From JAKZVK01 sp965248255 (GTDB taxonomy: Bacteria; Acidobacteriota; Terriglobia; Bryobacterales; UBA6623): 64,000 bases of DNA. The stretch is from positions 2,046,001 to 2,110,000 of the forward strand of contig CBDFIW010000004.1 in NCBI GenBank assembly GCA_965248255.1, written 5' to 3'. Made by a program: the position numbers and the translations under genes. Under the pieces are notes generated by a model, which worked only from the letters and a program-made list of their open reading frames with translations, did not search any database and was not told the origin of the DNA. This document shows positions 8,349 to 17,800 of the stretch, piece after piece. Position 1 is the stretch's first letter. Every line of letters begins with the position of its first letter.

Positions 8349-10001
8349 ATGAAACGCCTGCTCCTCGCTGCCCTCGCCCTTGTCCCTCTCATCCTCTCGG
8401 CCCAGGACAAAGTTGACCTCGCCGCGGTACACCGTATCAAGCAAGAGGCGTTTGAGAACTCGCGGGTGATGGAACACTTATTCTACCTCGTTGACGTGCA
8501 CGGTCCGCGGCTGACGGGATCGCCCGGTTTTCAGGGGGCCGCGGACTTTGCCGTTCGGCGCATGAAAGAGTGGGGCCTAGACAACGCCAAGCAAGAGAAG
8601 TGGGGGCCCTTTGGGCAAGGCTGGTCCTACAGCCGCTTTGCGGCCCATTTGGTCGAGCCGCAGTACGAGGCGTTGATCGGTGTCCCGATGGCGTGGAGTC
8701 CGGGAACGGGGGGTGTGGTCACCGGCGAACCGGTACTGACGCCGCTGAAGACCCCGAGGATCTTGAAGCGCCGCGAGGCTGAGGTCGACTCGTTCATCGA
8801 GAAGCATCGCGGCAAGTTGGGCGAGAAGATCGTCATGATCGCGCCGCTCGAAGACGTGAAGGTGAGTGACAAGCCGCTGCACCGGCGTTTCTCCAACGAG
8901 GAGTTGGGCCGGCGCGCGGCTGCACCCGTGCCCGTCCCCCCGATTGACTTCGACGATCCCGATCTCGAGATTCCCGACGAGCCGGAGAAACGCCGCAACT
9001 TCTTCGCGCAAGCACCTGTCTGGTTTCAGGAGCAGTACCGCCACGAACGCCGCCGAGTGCAAAACAACCTCAACCGGTTCCTCTCCGACGAAGGTGTACG
9101 GTTAGTGATTCACCCGGCTGCGAGGGGCGATGGAGGCACCGTCTTTCCACCGCGCGCCGGGACACGGCATGTCGAAGACCCGGTTCCCCCGCCGTCGGTA
9201 GCCTTGACGCCGGAGCACTACAACCGCATCCTCCGTCTCGTCGACGAGGGCTTGAAGGTTCGGGTCGAAGTCGAGACGGCGACCTCCTTCCATCGCCAAA
9301 CGCTGGACTCGATCAACGTGATCGGCGAGCTGCCGGGCGCAGCCAAGCAGGACGAAGTGGTGATGATCGGCGCCCACCTCGACTCGGTCGCGCCGGGGCT
9401 TGGCGCCACCGACAACGCCGCTGGCTGCGCGGTGATGATGGAGGTGATGCGGATCTTGAAGGTCCTCGATCTCAAGCTCGACCGAACAGTGCGAGTGGCT
9501 TTGTGGGGCGGTGAGGAACAAGGGCTGCTGGGCTCGAAGGCCTACGTGAAGGAGCACTTCGGTGATCCCGAAACGATGAAGCTGACGAGCGAACACACGC
9601 GGCTCGCCGGCTATTTCAACTACGACAACGGCACCGGCAAGATTCGTGGCGTCTATCTGCAGGGTAACGACATGGTGCGGCCCATTTTCAAGGACTGGCT
9701 CGGGCCCTTTGCCGATATGGGCGCGACGTCGCTCTCAATTCGGCATACGGGAGGCACGGATCATCTCCCGTTCGATGCAGTCGGCCTGCCGGGCTTCCAG
9801 TTTATCCAGGATCCGGTCGAGTACGAGACGCGCTCACACCACTCGAACATGGATGTGTACGACCGCATTCAACCGGGTGACTTAATGCAGGCGTCGGCGA
9901 TCATCGCGTCGTTTGTGTATCACACGGCGAACCGGGAAGAGAAGCTACCGCGCAAGCCCTTGCCGAAGCCGCAACCGAAAGTGAAACCGACCGTTGAGTA
10001 G
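8349..10001 (+). CDS. Secreted M28 family metallopeptidase (aminopeptidase-like)
   Basis: A 550-residue protein with a Sec signal (MKRLLLAALALVPLILSAQ). The catalytic domain is C-terminal: GAHLDSVAPG and TDNAAGC supply the first His and bridging Asp, WGGEEQGLLGSKAY the Glu pair, and RHTGGTDHLPFD the last His, all as in M28 di-zinc aminopeptidases. The roughly 250 residues between signal and catalytic domain probably hold a PA-like insert. The ATG at 8349 is preceded by GGAGA and gives a proper signal peptide, so the much longer open frame upstream is not coding. A paralogue lies at 56536-58071. Confidence 0.93.
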   Translation: MKRLLLAALALVPLILSAQDKVDLAAVHRIKQEAFENSRVMEHLFYLVDVHGPRLTGSPGFQGAADFAVRRMKEWGLDNAKQEKWGPFGQGWSYSRFAAHLVEPQYEALIGVPMAWSPGTGGVVTGEPVLTPLKTPRILKRREAEVDSFIEKHRGKLGEKIVMIAPLEDVKVSDKPLHRRFSNEELGRRAAAPVPVPPIDFDDPDLEIPDEPEKRRNFFAQAPVWFQEQYRHERRRVQNNLNRFLSDEGVRLVIHPAARGDGGTVFPPRAGTRHVEDPVPPPSVALTPEHYNRILRLVDEGLKVRVEVETATSFHRQTLDSINVIGELPGAAKQDEVVMIGAHLDSVAPGLGATDNAAGCAVMMEVMRILKVLDLKLDRTVRVALWGGEEQGLLGSKAYVKEHFGDPETMKLTSEHTRLAGYFNYDNGTGKIRGVYLQGNDMVRPIFKDWLGPFADMGATSLSIRHTGGTDHLPFDAVGLPGFQFIQDPVEYETRSHHSNMDVYDRIQPGDLMQASAIIASFVYHTANREEKLPRKPLPKPQPKVKPTVE

Positions 10002-10123
10002 CTGGTGGGATGAGCGGGTGCGGCGGTAGCGCGAAGGTCCTCAACACTCCCAGATGGGCCGTGAAGAAAACGCTGGAGGATTGTAGGGGCGGCTTCCTCG
10101 GATGTTCATGGACACCGATTTTT

Positions 10124-10684
10124 TCACGCTAGGGCGTGGCGAGCGGCGACTCGCTTGCGGCGGCGCTCGCGCTGCCGGGCGTTGCGCTGTTTCCTTTTCT
10201 TGCTTTCAGCCGTCACCCAGACGGCGAAATCCTCGTCAGACTCGAAGTATAAGTCGTACCTGAGATCGTCGGTGAAGAACTCGCACGGCTCCTCTTCGTC
10301 CTCGGAGCCGTACTCGCGGCAGACTTGCGGGCGGGTCTCATAGATGCCGCAACTGTTGTCCGGCTGCAGATGCTTGCAGACGGTCCGGATCTCGATATAC
10401 CAGTCGCCGTTGTCCATCCACACCGCTACGCCCTCATGCATCAGGTACCAGCGGATGTGCTCGTAGTCTTCGTGGCCGGTAGGGGTGTCGATCGGCAGCG
10501 CAAAGTACTTGCAGCAACGCGCCGTACAGAGATGACACGGAGGCCCGTCTTTGGGATCGGGCATTTTGTTGGGATCCGGGGCGAGCAACAGCGAAAGGGC
10601 GACGAAGCCGGAAGGTGAGCCGGCCTTGTCCCCCGCTCCGTTCTTGCTCACGGAAACCTTGGAAGCCTTCTTTTGCCTCGCCAA
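10124..10684 (-). CDS. YkgJ family cysteine cluster protein
   Basis: A 186-residue protein with the YkgJ/CxxCxxCC-type arrangement: PPCHLCTARCCKYFALP, then TVCKHLQPDNSCGIYETRPQVCREYG. The eight or nine spaced cysteines probably bind a metal or iron-sulfur cluster. The C-terminus is strongly basic (KKRKQRNARQRERRRKR), which suggests contact with nucleic acid or ribosome, though that is inference. The function of the family is not known. It is divergent from metH. Confidence 0.88.
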   Translation of the reverse strand: MARQKKASKVSVSKNGAGDKAGSPSGFVALSLLLAPDPNKMPDPKDGPPCHLCTARCCKYFALPIDTPTGHEDYEHIRWYLMHEGVAVWMDNGDWYIEIRTVCKHLQPDNSCGIYETRPQVCREYGSEDEEEPCEFFTDDLRYDLYFESDEDFAVWVTAESKKRKQRNARQRERRRKRVAARHALA

Positions 10685-10734
10685 GAGTTGTCACCTCGTT
10701 GGTTCGCGCCCGGGGCGTCTCAAGAGCAGCGACC

Positions 10735-10740
10735 TATAAT
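10735..10740 (+). promoter_or_regulatory. -10 box of metH
   Basis: A perfect TATAAT. The predicted start of transcription is about 10747, exactly where the 5' arm of the leader's closing helix begins. No convincing -35 box is visible. Confidence 0.5.
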
Positions 10741-10745
10741 AAGAA

Positions 10746-10906
10746 GTCTAACGACTCTGTCGATCCAGTCACAGATTTGTGCTGGGAAGCAGCATTCCGC
10801 GCACCTGGGAGCGCGCAGCTGCGAAGGCTCGGCAAGCCGAGTTCTTAAAGGACAGGACGTCACTTCCTCGCAACTCTAATTCAGTTTCCGTTACGCTCCG
10901 TTAGAC
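10746..10906 (+). ncRNA. Possible structured leader RNA upstream of metH
   Basis: The 8-base segment GTCTAACG (10746-10753) is the exact reverse complement of CGTTAGAC (10899-10906) and could form a closing helix. Inside are three simple hairpins: CACA-GATT-TGTG (10770-10781), GGAA-GCAGCA-TTCC (10785-10798) and CTCGG-CAAG-CCGAG (10828-10841). The RNA would begin at or near the first base of the helix and end 24 nt before the metH ATG. None of the known cobalamin, SAM or SAH riboswitch consensus sequences was recognised, so it could be chance pairing or an undescribed leader. Confidence 0.4.
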
Positions 10907-10930
10907 GCCTCAGTCGGGTGTCGGAACCCC

Positions 10931-13900
10931 ATGCCTCAGCAAGATCGTAGCAAGCTCCTCGATCAGATGCTCGACGAGCGCATTGTCGTGCTCGACGGCG
11001 CGATGGGCACGGCCATTCAGGATCGCGACCTGGTTGCTGCGGACTTCGGCGGGGCCGATCTCGAGGGCTGCAATGAGAATCTCGTCCTCACGCGCCCAGA
11101 CGTGATTCGCGAGATCCACACCCTCCATTTCGAAGCGGGTGCGGACATCGTCGAAACGAACACCTTCGGCGGGACAGCGGTTGTGCTTGCCGAGTACGGC
11201 CTCGCGGACCGAGTTCACGAGATCAATGGCGCCGCGGCAAGGCTGGCGTGTGAAGTCGCCGCCGGTTTCTCGACGTCCTCCCGGCCGCGCTTCGTCGCCG
11301 GCTCGTTGGGCCCGACCACCAAGGCGATCACGGTCACCGGCGGCATCACCTTCGATGAGCTGATCCGCAACTTCCACGACCAAGCCCGCGGGTTGCTGGA
11401 AGGCGGCGTAGATTTATTGCTGCTCGAGACGTGCCAGGACACACGCAACGTTAAGGCGGCTCTGATTGGTATCGACGCAGCTTTCGATGAACTCGGCTTC
11501 AAGCGCCCGGTGATGGTGTCGGGGACGATCGAGCCGATGGGGACCATGCTTGCCGGCCAGGCGTCGGACGCTCTGGTCGCCTCGCTCGAGCATGTTGACC
11601 TGTTCTCGATCGGGCTCAACTGCGCCACCGGGCCCGAGTTCATGACCGACCACATTCGCACGATTCACCAGATGGCGCGAACGCGGGTCTCCTGCTATCC
11701 CAACGCCGGGTTGCCCGACGAGGAAGGGCGGTATCTCGAAACACCCACGTCGCTCGCGTCGTCGCTTGAGAGGTTCGTGCGCAACGGCTGGCTCAATCTG
11801 ATCGGCGGCTGCTGCGGGACGACGCCCGAGCACATCCGCGCCATCGCGCAGATGGTGGATGGCAAAGAGCCCCGGCGGCATCGCGGCCCGCGGCAGACGT
11901 ACTACACCGGCATCGAGCTGGTCGAGGCCAACGACGATAACCGTCCGCTGTTGGTCGGCGAGCGAACGAACGAGGTCGGCTCGCGTGCTTTCAAGCGGCT
12001 GATCACCAATGAGCAATACGAAGAGGCTTCGGAGATCGGCCGCAAGCAGGTCAAGAACGGCGCCCACATCATCGACATCAACCTCGAGAATCCCGACCGC
12101 GAAGAGATCGACGATATCGACCGCTTCTACGAGAAGGTGATTCACAAGGTCAAAGCGCCGTTCATGATCGACTCCACCAGCCACGCCGCGGTTGAGCGAG
12201 CGCTGACCTACTGTCAGGGCAAGAGCATCATCAACTCGATCAACTTCGAGGACGGCGAAGAGCGTTTCAACCTCGTGCTGCCATTGGCCAAGAAGTTCGG
12301 TGCGGCGGTGATCGTCGGTTCGATTGACGAAGACAAGCAACAGGCGCAGGCTATCACGCGCGAAAGGAAGCTCGCCATCGCGCAGCGGGCTCACAGGCTG
12401 TGCGCCGAGACGTGGGACTTTCCCGAACAGGACCTCGTTTTTGATCCGCTGGTCTTCCCCTGTGCGACGGGAGACGAGAACTACATCGGTAGCGCGGTGG
12501 AGACCATCGAGGCGGTGCGGCTGATCAAGCAGGCGCTGCCGCAATCGAAGACCGTGCTCGGCGTGAGCAACGTCAGCTTCGGGCTGCCGCCGGCGGCACG
12601 CGAGGTGGTCAATTCGGTCTTCCTGTATCACGCCACCAAGGCCGGTCTCGATCTGGCCATTGTGAATACCGAGAAGCTCGAGCGCTACGCGGCCATCCCC
12701 GAGGAGGAGAAAAAACTCACCGAGGATCTTCTGGCGAACTATCCGCCGGACGGCTTTGACGCGCCACGCGACCACCGCGAGCAGAGCGCCGAGCAGAAGG
12801 CGCACATCAACCAGCACCACATCGCCCGAATCGCGGAGCACTTCCGCGGCGCCTCGTCGCGCGCCAAGAAGGTCACCGCGAACCTGCCGCTCGATGAGCG
12901 GCTTGCCAACTACATCATCGAGGGCACCAAAGACGGCCTGATCGACGACCTCGAGCGCAAGCGCGGCGAAGGCCTGGCGCCACTCGACATCATCAACGGC
13001 CCGCTGATGGACGGCATGAAGGAGGTCGGCCGCCTGTTCAACAACAATGAGCTGATTGTCGCCGAGGTGCTGCAATCCGCCGAAGCCATGAAGGCGGCGG
13101 TGACTCATCTCGAACAGTACATGGAAAAGGCCGAGGACACCGCCCGGGGCAAGGTGGTGCTCGCCACCGTGAAGGGTGACGTCCATGACATCGGCAAGAA
13201 CCTGGTGGACATTATCCTCAGCAACAACGGGTATACGGTCATCAACCTGGGCATCAAGGTTCCGCCCGAAGATCTCATCAAAGCCTATCGAGAACACCGT
13301 CCCGATGCCATTGGTCTTTCCGGGCTGCTGGTGAAGAGCGCACAGCAGATGGTGGTCACCGCGACCGACCTGCGCGAAGCGGGCGTGAATGTGCCGCTGT
13401 TGGTGGGCGGCGCGGCGCTGAGCAACAGCTTCACCCGGCGCAAGATTGCCTCGCAATACGAGTCAGCGGTGTGCTACTCCAAAGACGCGATGACCGGGCT
13501 GGGCTTGATGAACAGCTTGATGGACCCGGCCGAGCGGCAAGGCGTCTTCGACGCGCACCGCGGCGAAACCACTGTAGCCCGCGCGGAGAGGCCGGCGCGG
13601 CCCGCTGAGTCCACCCGGCGCAGCTCGCGTGTCGACCGGGACGCGTCGCCGCTACCGCCGCCCTACACCGGCCGTATGAAGCGGGACGTGCCCCAGCTTG
13701 ACGAAATTTGGGGTTACGTCAACCCTCAGATGCTCTACGTACGCCACCTGGGCTTCAAGGGCAATTTCGAAAAGAAGCTGGCCGCGCGTGACGCGAAGGC
13801 CCTGGAACTCCTGGACATCGTTGAGGAAGTGAAGACGGAAGCAAAGCAGTTCATGAAGGTCCGCGCCGTATGGCAATTTTTTGAAGCCGACAGCTCGGGC

Positions 13901-14440
13901 AACGCTCTCCGCGTTTACGAGACCGGAGCAACGCGTGCGGCAGCAGAGTTCACGTTCCCGAGGCAGCGCCGCACCGATGGGCTGTCATTGGCCGATTTTG
14001 TTGTTCCAGCGGTGAATGGCACACGAGACTCGTTTGCGGCGTTTGTCGTCGGAGCGGGCGAGTGCATTCGCCAACACGCCGAGCGGTACAAGCAGCGGGG
14101 CGAGCTGTTGAAGTCGCACGTGATTCAGGCGCTCGCTCTCGAGACCGCGGAGGCTTGCGCCGAGTGGCTGCACCGGCGCATCCGCGAAGACTGGGGCTTC
14201 CCCGACCCGCCCGATGCAACCATGCTCGACCGCTTTAAGGCGAAGTACCACGGACGGCGTTACAGTTTCGGTTATCCCGCCTGCCCGGAGCTGGAAGATC
14301 AACACGGCTTGTTTGATCTGCTGCACCCGGAAGACATCGGCGTCACGCTGACCGAGGGCTGCATGATGGAGCCCGAGGCCAGTGTCAGCGCCTTGGTCTT
14401 TCACCACACCGACTGCGTCTACTTCGACGTGAACAGTTGA
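10931..14440 (+). CDS. metH: Cobalamin-dependent methionine synthase
   Basis: A 1169-residue, four-module enzyme that transfers the methyl group of methyltetrahydrofolate to homocysteine through cob(I)alamin. The order is homocysteine domain (VLDGAMGTAIQ near the start; zinc ligands in GLNCATGPE and GGCCGTTPEH), pterin-binding domain (from about residue 340, GERTNEVGSRAFK), cap and B12 domain with the cobalt-ligand motif GDVHDIGKN (around residue 753), and the SAM-dependent reactivation domain (last 250 residues, GYPACPELEDQ). All modules are complete. A Pro/Arg-rich linker of about 40 residues separates the B12 and activation domains. A large antisense open frame inside this gene is a shadow. 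Confidence 0.98.
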   Translation: MPQQDRSKLLDQMLDERIVVLDGAMGTAIQDRDLVAADFGGADLEGCNENLVLTRPDVIREIHTLHFEAGADIVETNTFGGTAVVLAEYGLADRVHEINGAAARLACEVAAGFSTSSRPRFVAGSLGPTTKAITVTGGITFDELIRNFHDQARGLLEGGVDLLLLETCQDTRNVKAALIGIDAAFDELGFKRPVMVSGTIEPMGTMLAGQASDALVASLEHVDLFSIGLNCATGPEFMTDHIRTIHQMARTRVSCYPNAGLPDEEGRYLETPTSLASSLERFVRNGWLNLIGGCCGTTPEHIRAIAQMVDGKEPRRHRGPRQTYYTGIELVEANDDNRPLLVGERTNEVGSRAFKRLITNEQYEEASEIGRKQVKNGAHIIDINLENPDREEIDDIDRFYEKVIHKVKAPFMIDSTSHAAVERALTYCQGKSIINSINFEDGEERFNLVLPLAKKFGAAVIVGSIDEDKQQAQAITRERKLAIAQRAHRLCAETWDFPEQDLVFDPLVFPCATGDENYIGSAVETIEAVRLIKQALPQSKTVLGVSNVSFGLPPAAREVVNSVFLYHATKAGLDLAIVNTEKLERYAAIPEEEKKLTEDLLANYPPDGFDAPRDHREQSAEQKAHINQHHIARIAEHFRGASSRAKKVTANLPLDERLANYIIEGTKDGLIDDLERKRGEGLAPLDIINGPLMDGMKEVGRLFNNNELIVAEVLQSAEAMKAAVTHLEQYMEKAEDTARGKVVLATVKGDVHDIGKNLVDIILSNNGYTVINLGIKVPPEDLIKAYREHRPDAIGLSGLLVKSAQQMVVTATDLREAGVNVPLLVGGAALSNSFTRRKIASQYESAVCYSKDAMTGLGLMNSLMDPAERQGVFDAHRGETTVARAERPARPAESTRRSSRVDRDASPLPPPYTGRMKRDVPQLDEIWGYVNPQMLYVRHLGFKGNFEKKLAARDAKALELLDIVEEVKTEAKQFMKVRAVWQFFEADSSGNALRVYETGATRAAAEFTFPRQRRTDGLSLADFVVPAVNGTRDSFAAFVVGAGECIRQHAERYKQRGELLKSHVIQALALETAEACAEWLHRRIREDWGFPDPPDATMLDRFKAKYHGRRYSFGYPACPELEDQHGLFDLLHPEDIGVTLTEGCMMEPEASVSALVFHHTDCVYFDVNS

Positions 14441-14488
14441 GAGGCCAGCTCTGCGCTGTCTGCTGCCGGGTGATAAGCTGAGTCTGCG

Positions 14489-14992
14489 ATGGCAACAAGG
14501 ACCCTAGTCTCCGTTGATGAGTACCTAGACATGGCGTTCGAGGGTACGGACGCTGAATATGTCGACGGCGAGATCGTGGAGCGCAGCATGCCGGAGGACC
14601 CGCACAGCAAAGTACAGGTGCGTCTGATCCAACTCTTCACGCCGTTTTGCGGTCGGGCGTCGCTGCACCTTCGTACAGAGCTACGACTCCGAGTCTCGGC
14701 GACTCGCGTCCGCGTGGCCGACTTCGTCGTAGTCCAAGGAGACGAGCCGTCCGAACTTGTGCCGACCACCCCCCCTTTGGTGATCGCTGAGATCGTCTCC
14801 CGCCACGACCGTCACACGGAGATCACCCGCAAGCTCGAAGAGTATCGGGACTGGGGTGTGGCTCATGTGTGGCTCATCGATCCTTGGGTCAAGAGGCTCT
14901 ACGTGTTCAAAGACGGCGACTTTTCGACCGTCCAAGGGTTTCGGCTGCCGGAACTCGGAGTTGATATCTCCAGCGAAGAGATATTCGGGTAG
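14489..14992 (+). CDS. Uma2 family endonuclease-like protein
   Basis: A 167-residue protein with the Uma2/DUF820 layout: YLDMAFEGTDAEYVDGEIVE at the start, then RVADFVVV, PPLVIAEIVSRHDR with the PD-(D/E)xK-like active-site pattern, and GVAHVWLIDPWVKRLYVF. The family has a restriction-endonuclease fold and is often multiplied in cyanobacteria and acidobacteria. Its biological role is uncertain. It is free-standing, 48 nt after metH on the same strand, and no partner gene was seen. Confidence 0.9.
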   Translation: MATRTLVSVDEYLDMAFEGTDAEYVDGEIVERSMPEDPHSKVQVRLIQLFTPFCGRASLHLRTELRLRVSATRVRVADFVVVQGDEPSELVPTTPPLVIAEIVSRHDRHTEITRKLEEYRDWGVAHVWLIDPWVKRLYVFKDGDFSTVQGFRLPELGVDISSEEIFG

Positions 14993-15054
14993 CTGCTGAG
15001 GCCGACCTTGGCGGTCCCCTCGGTGGAGCCCTTCGACCAGCACCCGCGATTCCC

Positions 15055-16035
15055 ATGAAAGCCTGGCAGGTCCACCGCTTTTGTGAACCGTCCGAGATGT
15101 CATTCGACGAGGTACCGACGCCCGCGCCGGCCGCGGGTGAGGTCCTCATTCGCAACCACGCGGCGGGGGTGAACTTCTTCGACATTCTCTTCATCCAAGG
15201 CAAGTATCAAACCAAGCCGTCTTTTCCATTCACACCGGGGGGTGAGACCGCCGGGACGATCGAGGCCGTGGGTCCGGGCGTGTCGGGGCTTACGGCGGGC
15301 GATCGGGTTGTGGGACGCAAGAGCCTCGGCGGCTACGCCGAGTACTCCGTTACGCCGGCCGCGCAAGTGTGTCCCGTTCCCGAGGGGATGGGTTATCCGG
15401 AAGCGTCGGGCTTTCTGGTGGTGTACCAGACCTCCTACTTCGCTTTGCACGACCGCGCGCGGATACGTTCGGGCGAATGGCTCTTGGTTCACGCTGGGGC
15501 AAGTGGTGTGGGCATGGCCGCGATCCAACTCGGCAAAGCGGCCGGTGCGCGAGTGATGGCCACCGCGGGCAGCGCGAGCAAGAGAGAGTTCTGTCGCGAG
15601 CAGGGCGCCGAGCACGTGATCGATTATCAAGACAGCGGCTGGGTGGACCAGGTAAAGGAGCTCACTGGCGGCGTCGGCGCCGACGTGATCTACGATCCCG
15701 TGGGCGGTGACGTCTTCGACCTTTCCACCAAGTGCATCGCGCCGGGCGGCCGACTGCTGGTCGTCGGGTTCGCCGGCGGGCGTATTCCCACCATAGCGGC
15801 CAACCGAATACTCTTGAAGAACATTTCGATCGTCGGCGTCTTTTGGGGCAGGCGAACCGAAGGCGACCCCGATTACGTGCAACAGAGCCAACGCGAGCTG
15901 AACCGTCTCTATGAGGCCGGTGCGATCCGGCCCATCGTCCGGCGCACCTATCCTCTCGCCGACGCGCCCAAGGCCCTCGCCGACGTTGCCGGCCGTCAGG
16001 TCGTTGGCAAGGTGGCCCTCACGATAGACGTTTAG
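15055..16035 (+). CDS. NADPH:quinone oxidoreductase family protein
   Basis: A 326-residue medium-chain dehydrogenase/reductase lacking the structural and catalytic zinc residues. Marks are the GroES-like N-terminal part with HAAGVNFFDILFIQGKYQ and FPFTPGGETAGTIEAVGPGV, and the Rossmann motif VHAGASGVGMAAIQLGKAAG around residues 143-162. Members reduce quinones or act as NADPH-dependent enoyl reductases; the substrate cannot be told. Start ATG at 15055. It stands alone between Uma2 and the SGNH hydrolase. Confidence 0.9.
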   Translation: MKAWQVHRFCEPSEMSFDEVPTPAPAAGEVLIRNHAAGVNFFDILFIQGKYQTKPSFPFTPGGETAGTIEAVGPGVSGLTAGDRVVGRKSLGGYAEYSVTPAAQVCPVPEGMGYPEASGFLVVYQTSYFALHDRARIRSGEWLLVHAGASGVGMAAIQLGKAAGARVMATAGSASKREFCREQGAEHVIDYQDSGWVDQVKELTGGVGADVIYDPVGGDVFDLSTKCIAPGGRLLVVGFAGGRIPTIAANRILLKNISIVGVFWGRRTEGDPDYVQQSQRELNRLYEAGAIRPIVRRTYPLADAPKALADVAGRQVVGKVALTIDV

Positions 16036-16289
16036 TGTCGACGTACCCCGTCTACACCCACCGTCTCTCAGACGGTCCGCTTCCGGCGACGCCTTTCTTC
16101 CGTGCCCGGACCCCGAGAAGGCAGCGGCGCAGCCCATGTAGACGACTGTCAATCAGTAGCCGGGAAGCTAAAGTTGCCCTCCGGCCGTGTCGATTCACCT
16201 TGCTAGGCCGCTACCCATACGGACGGCGGCGGGCCGGTGTTGCCCGCAGAATTCCCTGCAAGAACTCCCCAACAAGGTGACGCGTCACG

Positions 16290-17549
16290 ATGTCCCCGAG
16301 CCTCAAGGCCAAGCTTCAACGCTCCGGCCGCGCGGCCGCCGTTCTCGCCATGGCAGGCTTGACGGCCGGCGTGATGGCCGAAGTACTGCTGCTCATTGGC
16401 GGTGTCGAGCACCCCATCTTCGACCGTCCCGACCCGGTCTTCGGCAGCGCGTTGATCGAGGGAGCCGAAGGCTGGCAACAGCGTGAGGGGCGGGCCTACA
16501 TTCGCGTCAACAGCCGCGGCTTCCGGGATCGCGAACGGAGCGCGGCCAAGCCGCCCGGCACCTTGCGCATCGCGGTCCTGGGCGATTCGTTCACCGAAGC
16601 GCGCCAGGTTCCTTTCGAAGCGACCTTCTGTTCTGTCATCGAGCAGGAGTTGCAGCGCCGACGATCGGCAGGCGGCCGCTCCATCGAAGCCTTGAACTTC
16701 GGTGTCTCGGGCTATGGCACTACGCAACAACTACTTACGCTGCAACATCGAGTTTGGACCTACGATCCTGACATCGTCTTGCTGGCCCTCTACACCGGCA
16801 ACGATATCTCGGATAACTCACCGACCCTGAGTGGCGCAGCCGCCGCGCCCTACCATCGCTATCGGAACGGTGAGCTGATCCTAGACCGTAGCTTCGTCGA
16901 AACCGAAGCCTTCCGAGCACGGCAAGGTCTCCTCATGAGCGCCGCCTCCTCCGCGCTACGCCACTCACGGCTGCTGCAGTTGCTGAACCACGTGCGGCTT
17001 GCCTGGAAACTGGCGGCTCGCTCCGGAGCAACCGGCTTCGCGGGCCCGAATGAGCCCGGCATGACGACAGCGCTATACGCAGCCCCCACCGACCCCGCGT
17101 GGGTCGACGCCTGGCGCGTCACCGAGGGCCTGCTCGCTCAGATGAACCGTGAGGTCACTGACCGCGGACTCCCCTTCTTGGTGGTCTCGCTCACCAGCGG
17201 CATTCAAGTCCACCCGGACGCGGCCCTCCGGCAGGCCTTCCGCGACCAGGCAAGTGTCGCTGATCTTTTCTATCCCGACCGCCGCGTCCGGGCCGTCGGT
17301 AGACGCGAGGGTTTTCCCGTCCTGCTACTCGGCCCCGCTTTTCAAAAGCATGCCGAGCAACGAGGCGTTTTCCTTCACGGCTTCGAGCCGCTTTTGGGTT
17401 GGGGGCACTGGAACGAGCAGGGCCATGCGTTGGCCGGGCAACTGATCGCCGATTGGATGAGCTGCGAACTGCGAGACCAGTGGCAAGACTCACCCTCTCG
17501 GAACGCCATCCTCGGCACTCAAACCACCCTCAACGGCGGGTCCGACTAA
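16290..17549 (+). CDS. Membrane-anchored SGNH/GDSL hydrolase
   Basis: A 419-residue protein with an N-terminal hydrophobic anchor (AAAVLAMAGLTAGVMAEVLLL). The SGNH fold shows block I IAVLGDSFTEARQV (nucleophile Ser in GDSF), block II Gly in NFGVSGYGT, block III YTGNDISDN and the catalytic Asp/His region GWGHWNEQGHALAG near the C-terminus. Such proteins are esterases or acyl-transfer enzymes of the cell envelope, often acting on polysaccharide acyl groups; the substrate is not inferable. Start ATG at 16290. Confidence 0.88.
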   Translation: MSPSLKAKLQRSGRAAAVLAMAGLTAGVMAEVLLLIGGVEHPIFDRPDPVFGSALIEGAEGWQQREGRAYIRVNSRGFRDRERSAAKPPGTLRIAVLGDSFTEARQVPFEATFCSVIEQELQRRRSAGGRSIEALNFGVSGYGTTQQLLTLQHRVWTYDPDIVLLALYTGNDISDNSPTLSGAAAAPYHRYRNGELILDRSFVETEAFRARQGLLMSAASSALRHSRLLQLLNHVRLAWKLAARSGATGFAGPNEPGMTTALYAAPTDPAWVDAWRVTEGLLAQMNREVTDRGLPFLVVSLTSGIQVHPDAALRQAFRDQASVADLFYPDRRVRAVGRREGFPVLLLGPAFQKHAEQRGVFLHGFEPLLGWGHWNEQGHALAGQLIADWMSCELRDQWQDSPSRNAILGTQTTLNGGSD

Positions 17550-17554
17550 GTAGT

Positions 17555-17615
17555 GTGTTTCGCAAGTTCGCTCACGTTTCGGCTTGCCATGTAGGGGCAC
17601 GGCATGCCGTGCCCG
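17555..17615. repeat. Dispersed repeat with 20-bp palindrome, copy 1
   Basis: About 60 bp that recur with few differences at 60600-60661. The core GGGCACGGCATGCCGTGCCC at 17595-17614 is a perfect palindrome, preceded in both copies by ACGTTTCGGCT and GCCATGTAG. It lies between the SGNH hydrolase and the cytochrome-TPR gene. Confidence 0.85.
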
Positions 17616-17800
17616 CTCCAGCTTTGCCGTCTCGCGATTCGTCGCGACACAGGATCGCTCTCAGCCACGAGTGGTCCCGCCTTGCGGACCCGAGTCCCGA
17701 GGGATCGGGACTCAGCAAAGCGGGAACGTTATGCCACAAGGCGGTTCCTCAAGGCCTCGTCGGAAATCTATACTGAAGGTCGAAACACCCGTTCTCGGGG

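Noticed and set aside
10741..10930. Known cobalamin, SAM or SAH riboswitch upstream of metH
   Set aside because: None of the consensus cores I know (for example a B12-box GCCACTG) is present, so I call only a possible structured leader.
11414..13456. 680-codon open frame on the minus strand inside metH
   Set aside because: It lies entirely antisense to an intact, well-conserved enzyme; its His/Arg/Asp-rich composition is that of a high-GC shadow.
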